A stretch of DNA of 64,000 bases from contig NZ_JBBEWC010000006.1 in NCBI RefSeq assembly GCF_037860775.1, forward strand, positions 400,336-464,335. Direction: 5' to 3'. Shown piece after piece: positions 1-8,271 of the stretch. The notes under the pieces were generated by a model. The model was given only the letters and a program-made list of their open reading frames with translations. It was not told the origin of the DNA and searched no databases. The position numbers and the translations under genes are program-made. How positions within the stretch are numbered: the first letter of the stretch is position 1; the number at the start of each line of letters is the position of its first letter. The DNA is from Emticicia soli (GTDB lineage: Bacteria > Bacteroidota > Bacteroidia > Cytophagales > Spirosomataceae).

Positions 1-1
1 T

Positions 2-370
2 ACAAGCCACTTATTAACCAATTTCGAATTGCGCCTGCCTTTGGCACAGTATTTCTCTAAAGGAACAATTACCTCTAATTTCTTACGCAATATGCAGTTT
101 GTAGGTTTCAGCGATATTGGTACGGCATGGTATGGCAACAAGGGGCCATTTAACCGCCAGAATAGCTTGAATACCGAAGTAATTGGTGGTGGAGACAACC
201 CATTCCAGGCAACAGTAACCAATTTCAAAAATCCATTTCTGGTAGGATACGGTGTTGGGGTAAGAACTACCATTCTTGGTTATTTCGTAAAAGCTGATTA
301 TGCATGGGGACTTGAAGACAAAGAAGTAAGCAAACCTAAGCTATACCTTTCGCTTGGTTACGATTTCTAA
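2..370 (+). CDS. Outer-membrane beta-barrel protein, C-terminal fragment
   Basis: The reading frame is open from the window edge and ends at a TAA at 368-370, so only the last 122 residues are visible. They alternate hydrophobic and polar residues with many aromatics and glycines, and end in LSLGYDF, a terminal aromatic residue typical of BamA-dependent barrels. The phrase VGFSDIGTAWYG followed by a VGYGVGVRT strand resembles the last strands of Omp85/BamA-like surface-antigen domains, but the fragment is too short to name the family. A strong hairpin terminator follows. Confidence is good for an outer-membrane barrel and low for the subfamily. Confidence 0.7.
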   Translation, partial: TSHLLTNFELRLPLAQYFSKGTITSNFLRNMQFVGFSDIGTAWYGNKGPFNRQNSLNTEVIGGGDNPFQATVTNFKNPFLVGYGVGVRTTILGYFVKADYAWGLEDKEVSKPKLYLSLGYDF

Positions 371-382
371 CAGATACATAGC

Positions 383-444
383 CTTTGAATAGATGCTATT
401 CAAAGATGATATAGAAAAACCCGTTCAGTCCGAATGGGTTTTTC
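383..444 (+). terminator. Stem-loop pair including a Rho-independent terminator
   Basis: Two hairpins sit back to back. CTTTGAATA at 383-391 pairs with TATTCAAAG a few bases later. The second, AAAAACCCGTTC paired with GAATGGGTTTTT at 415-443, has the U-rich tail of an intrinsic terminator. It ends the barrel gene just before the next gene starts at 467. Confidence 0.75.
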
Positions 445-466
445 GTTTGTTTAATGGTATGAATAT

Positions 467-1018
467 ATGAACTCTGAAAGCAAGCGAATCCAGCAAACGG
501 CAGTCTTATACAACCAGTTGATTAATTTCTTCTGGTCGATGCTGGCTTTTATACCTGTTGTCTACTTCTGTTATCAATACCTACCGCTTAAGCTGCTATA
601 TATATTTATCGGCATTAGCTGCATGGTTATTTTGCTGCCTACGGCGTGGCTTAACAAAATACAATTGAGCAAGTCGACAAGGCTTTATCAACAAATAGGT
701 ATCAGGTTTGTTAAAAAGTACACACAAGACGGCGACCTTGTGAATCGGCTCATTAAAAAACAACATTCGCAATATAAATATGTAGAAGGCATGCAATCGT
801 TTAAAAAGCTGATTAGCAAATCTTACATGAACGAACGATTCCACTATCTGGCCTTTGTTTTCTTCGTTTGCAGTATGGTTTATGCTTTTATCCTTGGGCT
901 GATAGGCTGGGGCTTTTTCTTGCTAGTAGCCAATATTATTTATAATGTATATCCTATTTTTTTGCAGCAATATAATCGTATCAGAATCAACTACCTTATA
1001 AAGCGTCAGTCGTCTTAA
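467..1018 (+). CDS. Small integral membrane protein, possibly CrtO-like acyltransferase family
   Basis: The 183-residue protein has two hydrophobic segments near residues 18-40 and 44-60, a basic central loop, and two more near residues 125-145 and 147-165. It ends with NIIYNVYPIFLQQYNRIRIN. That ending (N-x-YP-x-QxYNRxR) recalls the small membrane proteins grouped with glycosyl-4,4'-diaponeurosporenoate acyltransferase (CrtO). This is a motif resemblance only. No carotenoid genes are nearby, so the function is unassigned. It is preceded by a terminator and followed 42 bp later by a phosphotransferase gene in the same direction. Confidence 0.65.
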   Translation: MNSESKRIQQTAVLYNQLINFFWSMLAFIPVVYFCYQYLPLKLLYIFIGISCMVILLPTAWLNKIQLSKSTRLYQQIGIRFVKKYTQDGDLVNRLIKKQHSQYKYVEGMQSFKKLISKSYMNERFHYLAFVFFVCSMVYAFILGLIGWGFFLLVANIIYNVYPIFLQQYNRIRINYLIKRQSS

Positions 1019-1060
1019 ATCAAATATTTTCATCTTATCCACTTTCATAAACCTATATCA

Positions 1061-2047
1061 ATGAGCCACTTCCCTGTTATTACCTCAACACTTTCCGAAC
1101 AACACCTAGCCTTATTTCTGCAAGAAATATATAAGCTTAGTAATGCCACTACTTGCCGATTATTAAAGACCGGAATCAACCATGTGTACCTCGTTACTGA
1201 TGGTGCTCAGAAATATGTATTCAGAGTTTATAGTCTCAATTGGCGTAGCCAGAAAGAGATTTCAGAAGAAATTCGCCTGCTGAATCTTCTAAAAGACAAT
1301 CATATTCCGGTTTCGTATGCTATTGCCGATGCGCAGAGTAATTACATTCAAACGCTCAATGCTCCTGAAGGCGAGAGATTCGGCGTGATGTTTTCGTATG
1401 CAAAGGGGGAAAAAGTATTCAATTTCTCAACTGACTTACATCATAAAATCGGTGAGATAATGGCGCAGTTTCATAAAATTACCCACAATCTCAGCCTAGA
1501 CCGTGTTACTTACACACCTGAAAAAGTGCTCTTAGAGTCGCCACAACATTTCTTTGGCTTTTTACCTGACGATACACCCGAAGTTGAGTTTATCAGATAC
1601 GCCCAGCAACATCTATTAGCAGCGCTAAAAAAAGTAGATGAAACCAAGATAAGAAAAGGTGTGGTGCACCTAGACATCTGGTTCGATAATCTGAATATAC
1701 TGAATGCAAACGAAATAACGATTTTTGATTTTGATTTCTGTGGCAATGGCTGGCAATGCTATGATATTGGCTATTATATTTTACAAATTCATAGCACCGA
1801 GGCTGACGAAAACGAATATAAGCTTAAAGCAGAGGCTTTTCTTAAAGGCTATGAGTCTGTTAGTCCAATCAGCGATGAGGAGAAACGTATTCTGCCTTTG
1901 CTGGGTGAGTGTATTTATCTGTTCTATCTAGGTGTACAATGCCAGCGATTTAATAATTGGTCGAATACATTTATCAATGAAGTTTATCTGAAAAGATTCA
2001 TAAATTTACGTATCAAAAGATGGTTTGATTACAACAAATTAGGTTAA
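1061..2047 (+). CDS. APH/choline-kinase family phosphotransferase
   Basis: The 328-residue protein has a protein-kinase-like fold of the aminoglycoside phosphotransferase (APH) family. The catalytic loop VVHLDIWFDNLNI, near residues 201-213, carries the HxDxxxDN pattern, and IFDFDFCGNGWQCYDIG further on supplies the metal-binding Asp. The N-terminal lobe has the GINHVYLVTD nucleotide-binding strand pair. Family members phosphorylate sugars, homoserine, choline or antibiotics, and the substrate cannot be read from sequence. Nothing suggests acquired resistance: base composition matches its neighbours, and the gene sits 8 bp upstream of an AlkZ-like gene in a likely operon. Confidence 0.8.
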   Translation: MSHFPVITSTLSEQHLALFLQEIYKLSNATTCRLLKTGINHVYLVTDGAQKYVFRVYSLNWRSQKEISEEIRLLNLLKDNHIPVSYAIADAQSNYIQTLNAPEGERFGVMFSYAKGEKVFNFSTDLHHKIGEIMAQFHKITHNLSLDRVTYTPEKVLLESPQHFFGFLPDDTPEVEFIRYAQQHLLAALKKVDETKIRKGVVHLDIWFDNLNILNANEITIFDFDFCGNGWQCYDIGYYILQIHSTEADENEYKLKAEAFLKGYESVSPISDEEKRILPLLGECIYLFYLGVQCQRFNNWSNTFINEVYLKRFINLRIKRWFDYNKLG

Positions 2048-2055
2048 ACTATAGC

Positions 2056-3150
2056 ATGACTAATACAGAGATTATTGCCCATAGGCTTTATAACCAACAA
2101 ATCACCGAAACGCAATTCACCAAGCCGGAAGAAATCGTTTCGTGGCTGGTTGCTGTGCAGGCACAAGAATATGCAATGGCAAAATGGGCTATCGGGCTTC
2201 GGCTCAATGGCGTTAATGAGCCTGCCATAGAACAAGCTTTTAACGAAGGCAGAATCCTGCGCACGCACCTCATGCGCCCCACATGGCATTTTGTAAGCCC
2301 TGCCGACATCAGGTGGTTGTTGGCGCTCACTGCCCCAAGAGTTCACGCTTTTAATGCTTACCAGTACAGAAAAAACAGTTTAGATAGTACTATTTTCAAT
2401 AAGTGCAACGATATTATTATCAAAAACCTTGAAGGTGGCAGATACCTCACCCGTCCGGTGCTCAATGAGGCATTTATGCAGGCAGGTATTGTAACCGATG
2501 GCGTTGGTTTAAGTTGTATCATGATGCAGGCCGAGCTGGACGGCATTATTTGTAGCGGCCCACGTCTGGGCGGCCCACGTCTGGGAAAACAATTTACTTA
2601 TGCTTTAATTGATGAGCGTGTGCCTCCTACCCAAGCACTCACGCAAGAAGAAGCACTCAGCCAACTGGCATTAAGGTATTTTACAAGCCGTGGCCCTGCT
2701 ACTGTACAAGATTTTGTGTGGTGGTCGGGACTGACGATGAAAGAAGCCCGCATAGGTATTGCTAACCTGCCACCCTACTTTATACACCAGAAAATAGAAG
2801 GGCATGAATACATCTATGCACCGGGGAATCCGAAGGAGATTGAGCACCCGAAACATTCGTTTTTAATGCCTGATTATGACGAATACGGCATTGCCTACAA
2901 AAACCGTGAGGCTATTCTATTGCCCAAGCATTTAACAGCAACAGGCGAAAAACCTGTATTCCCGTTTAATCGCATGGTGATTATCAACGGCACAATTGTA
3001 GGTACATGGCAACGAACCATAAAAAACAAAGAGATTAACGTAGAAATTGCTCCTTTATACAGATTTAATGACGAGGAGCATAATAGTATGCAGCACTCTA
3101 TCAATCGATTTAAAAGCTTTTTTAGTGGCGTAACCGACGATATTGACTAA
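2056..3150 (+). CDS. AlkZ-like winged-helix DNA glycosylase family protein (HTH_42/DUF1006)
   Basis: The 364-residue protein belongs to the winged-helix DNA-binding HTH_42 family, which includes the crosslink-unhooking glycosylases AlkZ and YcaQ. The N-terminal segment LVAVQAQEYAMAKWAIGLR carries Q35-A-Q37, matching the QxQ catalytic motif of AlkZ rather than the QxD of YcaQ. The family hallmark MRPTWHFV follows near residues 74-81, and a GTW-R pattern lies near the C-terminus. It contains a perfect 14-bp tandem duplication (CGTCTGGGCGGCCCA/CGTCTGGG region, 2563-2586) encoding a repeated GPRLG. It could unhook or remove alkylated bases, but activity is inferred only. It lies between a phosphotransferase gene and an AraC gene. 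Confidence 0.8.
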   Translation: MTNTEIIAHRLYNQQITETQFTKPEEIVSWLVAVQAQEYAMAKWAIGLRLNGVNEPAIEQAFNEGRILRTHLMRPTWHFVSPADIRWLLALTAPRVHAFNAYQYRKNSLDSTIFNKCNDIIIKNLEGGRYLTRPVLNEAFMQAGIVTDGVGLSCIMMQAELDGIICSGPRLGGPRLGKQFTYALIDERVPPTQALTQEEALSQLALRYFTSRGPATVQDFVWWSGLTMKEARIGIANLPPYFIHQKIEGHEYIYAPGNPKEIEHPKHSFLMPDYDEYGIAYKNREAILLPKHLTATGEKPVFPFNRMVIINGTIVGTWQRTIKNKEINVEIAPLYRFNDEEHNSMQHSINRFKSFFSGVTDDID

Positions 3151-3161
3151 TACTTTGGCTT

Positions 3162-3932
3162 ATGAGCTTTAGCACTTTTATACCTAGCGATGTATTGAAA
3201 CCTTATATAAGGTTGCTTGCTATTTCGGAAGCAAGCGAAGAAACCGAATATAAGGTTCTGCCTAATACTGCCTTAGTTATGGGTTTCCAGTATCAAGGAC
3301 AATTGGCTACGGTAGAAAATACAATGCTAAAACCTCTGAATACAGCAGGCATTACAGGTATACAAGATAAATACAGGGTATTCAGAAATTCTAAGGATAT
3401 TGGTACAGTATTGGTCTTTTTTAATGAAACCGGAGCTGCTTATTTTTTCAGAGAGCCTATGCATGAATTATTTGGCGAAAGTGTATCTCTGGAAAACTTT
3501 GTCAGCCAACCTGTCCTCAATCAGATTGAAGAGCAGCTATCGGTAGCGCAATCGCATCAGCAACGCATTACTATTATAGAGCAATTTCTGGTAGCACGCA
3601 TACAACCGATTCATGCAGATAAATTGGTACAATCGGCTATTCAGCATATTCAATTAGCAAAAGGTAATATCAGAATCAGCGAGCTTGCCAAGCAATTGTA
3701 CACAAGCAAAAGTCCGCTAGAAAAGCGATTCAGAAAGATTGTGGGAGCATCACCCAAAAAGTTTGCTTCTCTCGTAAGATTCAACGCTTTGCTGAAAGAT
3801 TACACGCTTGATAAAACACTGACCGAATTAGGCTACGAAGCAGGGTATTTTGACCAGGCCCATTTTATCCATGACTTTAAGGTATTTACAGGCGAAACAC
3901 CTGAAGCTTATTTTAATGCTACAAAAGAGTAA
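3162..3932 (+). CDS. AraC-family transcriptional regulator
   Basis: The 256-residue protein has an N-terminal sensing domain of the kind found in many Bacteroidota AraC proteins (DUF6597-like), followed by a C-terminal AraC DNA-binding domain at about residues 150-250. The second helix-turn-helix is seen in LTELGYEAGYFDQAHFIHDF, and FTGETPEAYF matches the usual C-terminal signature. The gene begins 11 bp after the AlkZ-like gene and probably shares its transcript, so it may regulate this small operon. The ligand is unknown. Confidence 0.85.
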   Translation: MSFSTFIPSDVLKPYIRLLAISEASEETEYKVLPNTALVMGFQYQGQLATVENTMLKPLNTAGITGIQDKYRVFRNSKDIGTVLVFFNETGAAYFFREPMHELFGESVSLENFVSQPVLNQIEEQLSVAQSHQQRITIIEQFLVARIQPIHADKLVQSAIQHIQLAKGNIRISELAKQLYTSKSPLEKRFRKIVGASPKKFASLVRFNALLKDYTLDKTLTELGYEAGYFDQAHFIHDFKVFTGETPEAYFNATKE

Positions 3933-3985
3933 GTTTTACTCACTTATTATAAAGCAATCACCAACAAAATATAGTTATTTTTACT

Positions 3986-3993
3986 TATATTTG
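3986..3993 (+). promoter_or_regulatory. Bacteroidota-type -7 promoter element TATATTTG
   Basis: The octamer fits the Bacteroidota -7 consensus TAnnTTTG and lies 43 bp upstream of the ATG at 4037. No clear TTTG -33 box is seen, so support is partial. Confidence 0.4.
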
Positions 3994-4036
3994 TATTAAT
4001 TCAATTTAGTGTTCGCAATTTTCAATATTATTCATC

Positions 4037-4702
4037 ATGAAATGGGCATATAGTATAGAGCAGAAGATGAAAGCTGCCATGGCACTGACAGTTATTTTCG
4101 TTTTTTTATTTATTAAGAATGTTTCAGACAAGAGACATTTTAACGAACTGGGGGATAGTTTTTCGGCAGTATATGAAGACCGACTGCTGGTTGAAAGTTA
4201 TATTTTTGAGATGTCTGACCACCTGTCGAGAAAAAAACTGCTCGTTGATGAATGCAACACGAAAGGCGACCTTAATCAGATAAAAGATAAAATAAATGCG
4301 CACAATAACGCCATTCAGGGCTTGATTGTGGCGTATGAAAAAACAAAACTGACACCTACTGAAGAGGTTTTGTTTAAAGATTTCAAGAAAAAAATAGCCA
4401 ACGGGCTCGAAGTAGAGAAAATCCATATCTATGGCTCTGACTTTACGAATGCCGAAAATACCCGACAGGCATTAGACGAGGTATTTTATAGTGCGCTCAA
4501 TACACTGAATCATCTGTCAACAATCCAGATTACAGAGGGAGAAAAACTCACCAAAACTTCGCAGAAAATTGTGTTGGGTTCGGCATCTGATACCCAGTTT
4601 GAACTGACCCTGCTCATTGTGATAGGCACTATTATCCTGACCCTGATTTTTACATCAAGCTCAACTATGCCTAAAACACCGCAAAATCCGTCTTTGAATT
4701 AA
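4037..4702 (+). CDS. Membrane protein with chemoreceptor-like four-helix-bundle sensor domain and no output domain
   Basis: The 221-residue protein has a transmembrane helix near residues 11-28, a long helical extracytoplasmic region rich in charged heptads, and a second transmembrane helix near residues 191-210, followed by only about ten residues. This matches the 4HB_MCP sensor module that precedes HAMP and kinase or MCP domains, but no output domain follows: the frame ends at a true TAA. It may signal through a separate partner, or it may be a truncated receptor. No chemotaxis genes are nearby. The GC-rich repeat A begins five bases after the stop. Confidence 0.6.
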   Translation: MKWAYSIEQKMKAAMALTVIFVFLFIKNVSDKRHFNELGDSFSAVYEDRLLVESYIFEMSDHLSRKKLLVDECNTKGDLNQIKDKINAHNNAIQGLIVAYEKTKLTPTEEVLFKDFKKKIANGLEVEKIHIYGSDFTNAENTRQALDEVFYSALNTLNHLSTIQITEGEKLTKTSQKIVLGSASDTQFELTLLIVIGTIILTLIFTSSSTMPKTPQNPSLN

Positions 4703-4706
4703 AAAA

Positions 4707-4812
4707 TACCCCACCCTACGCGGGTCGCCCTGACCCTCCCCAACAATGGATAGAAAAAGAAAAAAGAACCCCTCTCCCCATTGTTGGGGAGAGGGGCAGG
4801 GGTGTGGGGTCA
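4707..4812. repeat. Family A palindromic repeat, copy 1 (with GC-rich insert)
   Basis: C-rich and G-rich arms (CCCCTCTCCCCATTGTTGGGG and partner) form strong hairpins between convergent genes. Other copies are at 10710-10806 and 36030-36140. Relative to the copy at 10710, the left arm is altered: after CACCCTA it has CGCGGGTCGCCCTGA (4719-4733) where the other copy reads AATCCCTCT. By position it may also act as a bidirectional terminator. Confidence 0.8.
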
Positions 4813-4829
4813 TTCATGTGCACACCTAT

Positions 4830-6797
4830 TTATTGCTTCAATCTAATCACCACTCCACCTAATGGCGGTAGTGATAGTTCAACAGAGTTATCTTTTCCGT
4901 GTAGCGGAATAGCATCAGATTTTACGCTTCCATTCAGCACACCTGTCCCCCAGTATTTCTGATTATCGCTATTGAATACTTCTTCATAAACACCTGCCGC
5001 CGGAACACCAATTCTATATGGTGTGCGTGGAATAGGTGTGAAGTTTAATACCACCACAACCGTTTCTTTTTCGTTGAAACCTTTGCGGGCATATACAATT
5101 ACGGCGTTTTCACGGTCGCTTGTATCAATCCATTCGAATCCGTCAGGTGAAAACTGTTTGTCAAACAAAGCGGCCTCACCACGATACATACCGTTAAGGT
5201 CTTTTATCAGTTCATTGATACCCTTGTTTGGTGCTTGTTCAAGCAAATGCCAGTCGAGACTTTTCTCAAAGTTCCATTCGGCATATTGTGCAAACTCACC
5301 ACCCATAAACAACAACTTAGTGCCGGGATGCGTAAACATATAAGTAAATAACAAACGAAGGTTGGCAAATTTACGCCATTGGTCGCCGGGCATTTTTTCA
5401 ATCAATGAGCCTTTGCCATATACCACCTCATCATGCGAAAGCGGCAACATAAAGTTTTCTGAGAAGCCATACACAAGGCTGAAAGTAATATCGTTCTGGT
5501 GCCATTTGCGATACATAGGATCTTTAGCAAAATAGCGCAGGGTGTCGTTCATCCAGCCCATCATCCATTTCATTCCAAAGCCTAAGCCACCTGTGTAAAC
5601 CGGTCTAGAAACCCCAGGAAACGCCGTTGACTCCTCGGCAATGGTTTGTGTATCAGGGAAACTTCTATAAATTTCTTCGTTCAATTCTTTAAAGAGCGAG
5701 ATTACCTCAAGGTTTTCTCTGCCACCAAATATATTTGGTATCCATTCTCCGGCATTACGTGAATAATCACGGTAAAGCATAGAGGCTACGGCATCAACCC
5801 GTAAACCATCAGCATGGAAACGGTCAAGCCAGAAGATAGCGTTACTTATCAGAAACGAACGTACTTCGTAGCGGCCGTAGTTAAAGATATAGCTCTTCCA
5901 GTCGGGGTGGTAGCCCATTCTTGGGTCTTCGTGCTCATATAGAGCCGTACCATCAAAACGGTAAATACCATGTGCATCGCCCGGATAATGTGATGGCACC
6001 CAGTCTAACAATACACCAATACCATTGATATGGAGTTGCTCTACCAGATACATAAAGTCTTGTGGTGTGCCAAAGCGGCTGCTTGTAGCAAAATAGCCTG
6101 TTATCTGGTATCCCCACGATGGCTCATAAGGGTGCTGCATAATAGGCATAAACTCTACGTGCGTAAAGCCCATCTCTTTTATATATGGTACCAAAGTATT
6201 GGCTACCTCACGGTAGGTAAGCCTGCGTTCAGGGTCGCCTGGGTCACGTTGCCAAGAGCCTATGTGCAATTCATAAACCGACATCGGGGCGTTCAGGGCA
6301 TTGTGCTGACGGCGGGTCTGCATCCATTCTTTGTCTTTCCACTCATACCAGGTATCCCACACAACTGAGGCAGTTTTAGGTGGTTGTTCCCAATGCAAAG
6401 CATAAGGGTCGCCTTTTTCGATGTCGGCACCTGTATTAGACGATATAAAATATTTATATACCTCACCATTGCCTATGTTCGGAATCCAGCCCTCCCATAT
6501 ACCCGAGCCGTCCCAACGTGAAGCTAAAGGGTGAGCACCACGAGTCCAGCCATTAAAGTCGCCGATTACAGCCACATAACGGGCATTAGGAGCCCAAACG
6601 GCAAAGTATGTACCTATTACGCCCTGATTTTCTATGACGTGCGAACCCATCTTTTCGTACAGGCGATAATGTTTACCAGCCTTAAAAAGATTAATGTCAA
6701 AATCGGTAAATAAACTGAATGACTCTACGTTTTTGAAATTGGGTGTATTTTCCTGAGGTTCTTCTTGTTTTTTGGTAGAAGTCGTTTTCTTTGCCAT
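4830..6797 (-). CDS. glgB: 1,4-alpha-glucan branching enzyme
   Basis: The enzyme makes alpha-1,6 branches in glycogen. The 655-residue protein has an N-terminal CBM48-like domain (about residues 40-135, with GDFNGWTRGAHP), a GH13 barrel and a C-terminal beta domain. Catalytic features are visible: DWVPSHYP at 265-272, nucleophile D335 in GLRVDAVASM, acid Glu in IAEEST at 386-391, and SHDE at 454-457. Length and motif order fit the standard family. No other glycogen gene lies beside it. The start is the ATG followed by a lysine-rich disordered tail (MAKKTTSTKKQEE), which is longer than in most homologues but has no competing internal start. Confidence 0.97.
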   Translation of the reverse strand: MAKKTTSTKKQEEPQENTPNFKNVESFSLFTDFDINLFKAGKHYRLYEKMGSHVIENQGVIGTYFAVWAPNARYVAVIGDFNGWTRGAHPLASRWDGSGIWEGWIPNIGNGEVYKYFISSNTGADIEKGDPYALHWEQPPKTASVVWDTWYEWKDKEWMQTRRQHNALNAPMSVYELHIGSWQRDPGDPERRLTYREVANTLVPYIKEMGFTHVEFMPIMQHPYEPSWGYQITGYFATSSRFGTPQDFMYLVEQLHINGIGVLLDWVPSHYPGDAHGIYRFDGTALYEHEDPRMGYHPDWKSYIFNYGRYEVRSFLISNAIFWLDRFHADGLRVDAVASMLYRDYSRNAGEWIPNIFGGRENLEVISLFKELNEEIYRSFPDTQTIAEESTAFPGVSRPVYTGGLGFGMKWMMGWMNDTLRYFAKDPMYRKWHQNDITFSLVYGFSENFMLPLSHDEVVYGKGSLIEKMPGDQWRKFANLRLLFTYMFTHPGTKLLFMGGEFAQYAEWNFEKSLDWHLLEQAPNKGINELIKDLNGMYRGEAALFDKQFSPDGFEWIDTSDRENAVIVYARKGFNEKETVVVVLNFTPIPRTPYRIGVPAAGVYEEVFNSDNQKYWGTGVLNGSVKSDAIPLHGKDNSVELSLPPLGGVVIRLKQ

Positions 6798-6872
6798 AGG
6801 TCGAAGCGAATCTGGTTTTGTTTTCGAATTGGTAAAAATAGATGAGTGGTTCTACAATTCCAAGAAGCGCAG

Positions 6873-6880
6873 TATATTTG
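6873..6880 (+). promoter_or_regulatory. Putative -7 element TATATTTG of rarA
   Basis: The octamer matches TAnnTTTG. A transcript starting about 7 nt downstream would exclude the upstream in-frame ATG at 6846, which supports the rarA start at 6954. No good -33 box is visible. Confidence 0.45.
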
Positions 6881-6953
6881 TCATAGAAAATATTATCTTG
6901 ATAAATTTCAATTACTACTAAGATTTTTCATACATCTTTTAATAACAATTACT

Positions 6954-8216
6954 ATGACTGCGCCATTAGCCGAACGCCTTCGTCCGAAAAAATTAGATGA
7001 TTATATCGGACAAGAACATATTCTGGGCAAAAATAAACCGCTCCGCAAAGCCATTGAAGCCAATCTTGTACCCTCAATGATTTTATGGGGTCCACCCGGT
7101 ACCGGAAAAACTACACTAGCCTTGCTAATTGCCGAAACAACAAAGCGCCAGTTTCATCAATTAAATGCTGTAAGCTCGGGCGTAAAAGAGCTACGGGAAG
7201 TTATCAGCCGCCCGTCGGGCTTGTTCCCTCCTATTGTTTTTATTGATGAGATTCATCGCTATAATAAGTCACAGCAAGATTCGCTGTTGGCAGCGGTAGA
7301 AAAAGGACAAATAACCCTGATTGGTGCCACTACCGAAAACCCTTCGTTTGAGATAAACGGTGCGGTGCTTTCACGGTCTCAGGTGTATGTGTTAGAATCG
7401 TTCGGAGAAAAAGAGTTAAAAGCCCTCACCGACAGAGCCATAAAAGAAGATGTGGTTTTAAAGGAACGGGATATAAAAGTAGAGTCGTATGATGCACTGA
7501 TGCGTTTATCAGGCGGTGATGGGAGAAAACTATTGAATCTGCTCGAAATCATCACTTTCTCTTTTCCGCCTGATATGCCTATTGTAATCAACGATGATTT
7601 GGTGGAGGAAGTAGCGCAACGCAACATTGCCCGTTATGATAAATCGGGGGAACAACACTATGATATTATTTCGGCTTTTATAAAATCATTGCGTGGCTCT
7701 GACCCCAACGCTGCTTTGTATTGGATGGCCCGCATGATAGTTGCCGGAGAAGATGTTGAATTTATAGCCCGACGAATGCTGATTCTGGCTTCGGAAGACA
7801 TTGGCAATGCCAACCCAACGGCCGTAATTATGGCTAATAATTGTATGCAGGCAGTAAAGACCATTGGTTACCCCGAAAGCAGAATTATCTTGTCGCAGAC
7901 GGCTATTTATCTGGCTACTTCGCCTAAATCCAACGCTTCTTATGTGGCTATCGATGCTGCCATTGCCTTGGCCGAAAAGACTTCGCATTTGCCTGTACCA
8001 CTGGCTTTGCGCAATGCGCCAACCAAGCTCATGAAACAGATTGGCTATGGCAAAGACTACAAATATGCCCACAGCTACGAGGGTAACTTTACGAAACTCA
8101 ACTTCTTGCCTGATGACCTGAAAGGCACAAAACTCTATGACCCGGGCAACAATGCCCGTGAAAACGAGATTCGCCGACAATTGCAGGCCTGGTGGGCTGA
8201 GTGGTATGGGTATTGA
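6954..8216 (+). CDS. rarA: Replication-associated recombination protein A (AAA ATPase)
   Basis: This is a RarA/MgsA clamp-loader-like AAA+ ATPase that acts at stalled replication forks. The protein of 420 residues starts MTAPLAERLRP, the usual family N-terminus. The frame also has an ATG at 6846, but the extra 36 residues are unlike homologues and include a region upstream of the putative promoter. Walker A is GPPGTGKT (46-53) and Walker B is FIDEIH (96-101). Sensor region GATTENPSF and the C-terminal MgsA domain ending in QLQAWWAEWYGY are intact. The gene converges with the GMC oxidoreductase gene across a hairpin terminator. Confidence 0.96.
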   Translation: MTAPLAERLRPKKLDDYIGQEHILGKNKPLRKAIEANLVPSMILWGPPGTGKTTLALLIAETTKRQFHQLNAVSSGVKELREVISRPSGLFPPIVFIDEIHRYNKSQQDSLLAAVEKGQITLIGATTENPSFEINGAVLSRSQVYVLESFGEKELKALTDRAIKEDVVLKERDIKVESYDALMRLSGGDGRKLLNLLEIITFSFPPDMPIVINDDLVEEVAQRNIARYDKSGEQHYDIISAFIKSLRGSDPNAALYWMARMIVAGEDVEFIARRMLILASEDIGNANPTAVIMANNCMQAVKTIGYPESRIILSQTAIYLATSPKSNASYVAIDAAIALAEKTSHLPVPLALRNAPTKLMKQIGYGKDYKYAHSYEGNFTKLNFLPDDLKGTKLYDPGNNARENEIRRQLQAWWAEWYGY

Positions 8217-8218
8217 TA

Positions 8219-8255
8219 AAAAGCCTTGTCCATTCTCACAGACAAGGCTTTTGCG
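8219..8255. terminator. Bidirectional hairpin terminator between rarA and the GMC gene
   Basis: AAAAGCCTTGTC pairs with GACAAGGCTTTT around a short loop. A- and T-runs on both sides allow it to serve both convergent genes. Confidence 0.85.
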
Positions 8256-8271
8256 TATCATTTAATCTCTC

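Noticed and set aside
7686..8261. 191-codon minus-strand frame
   Set aside because: It is entirely within rarA in antisense and lacks family features.
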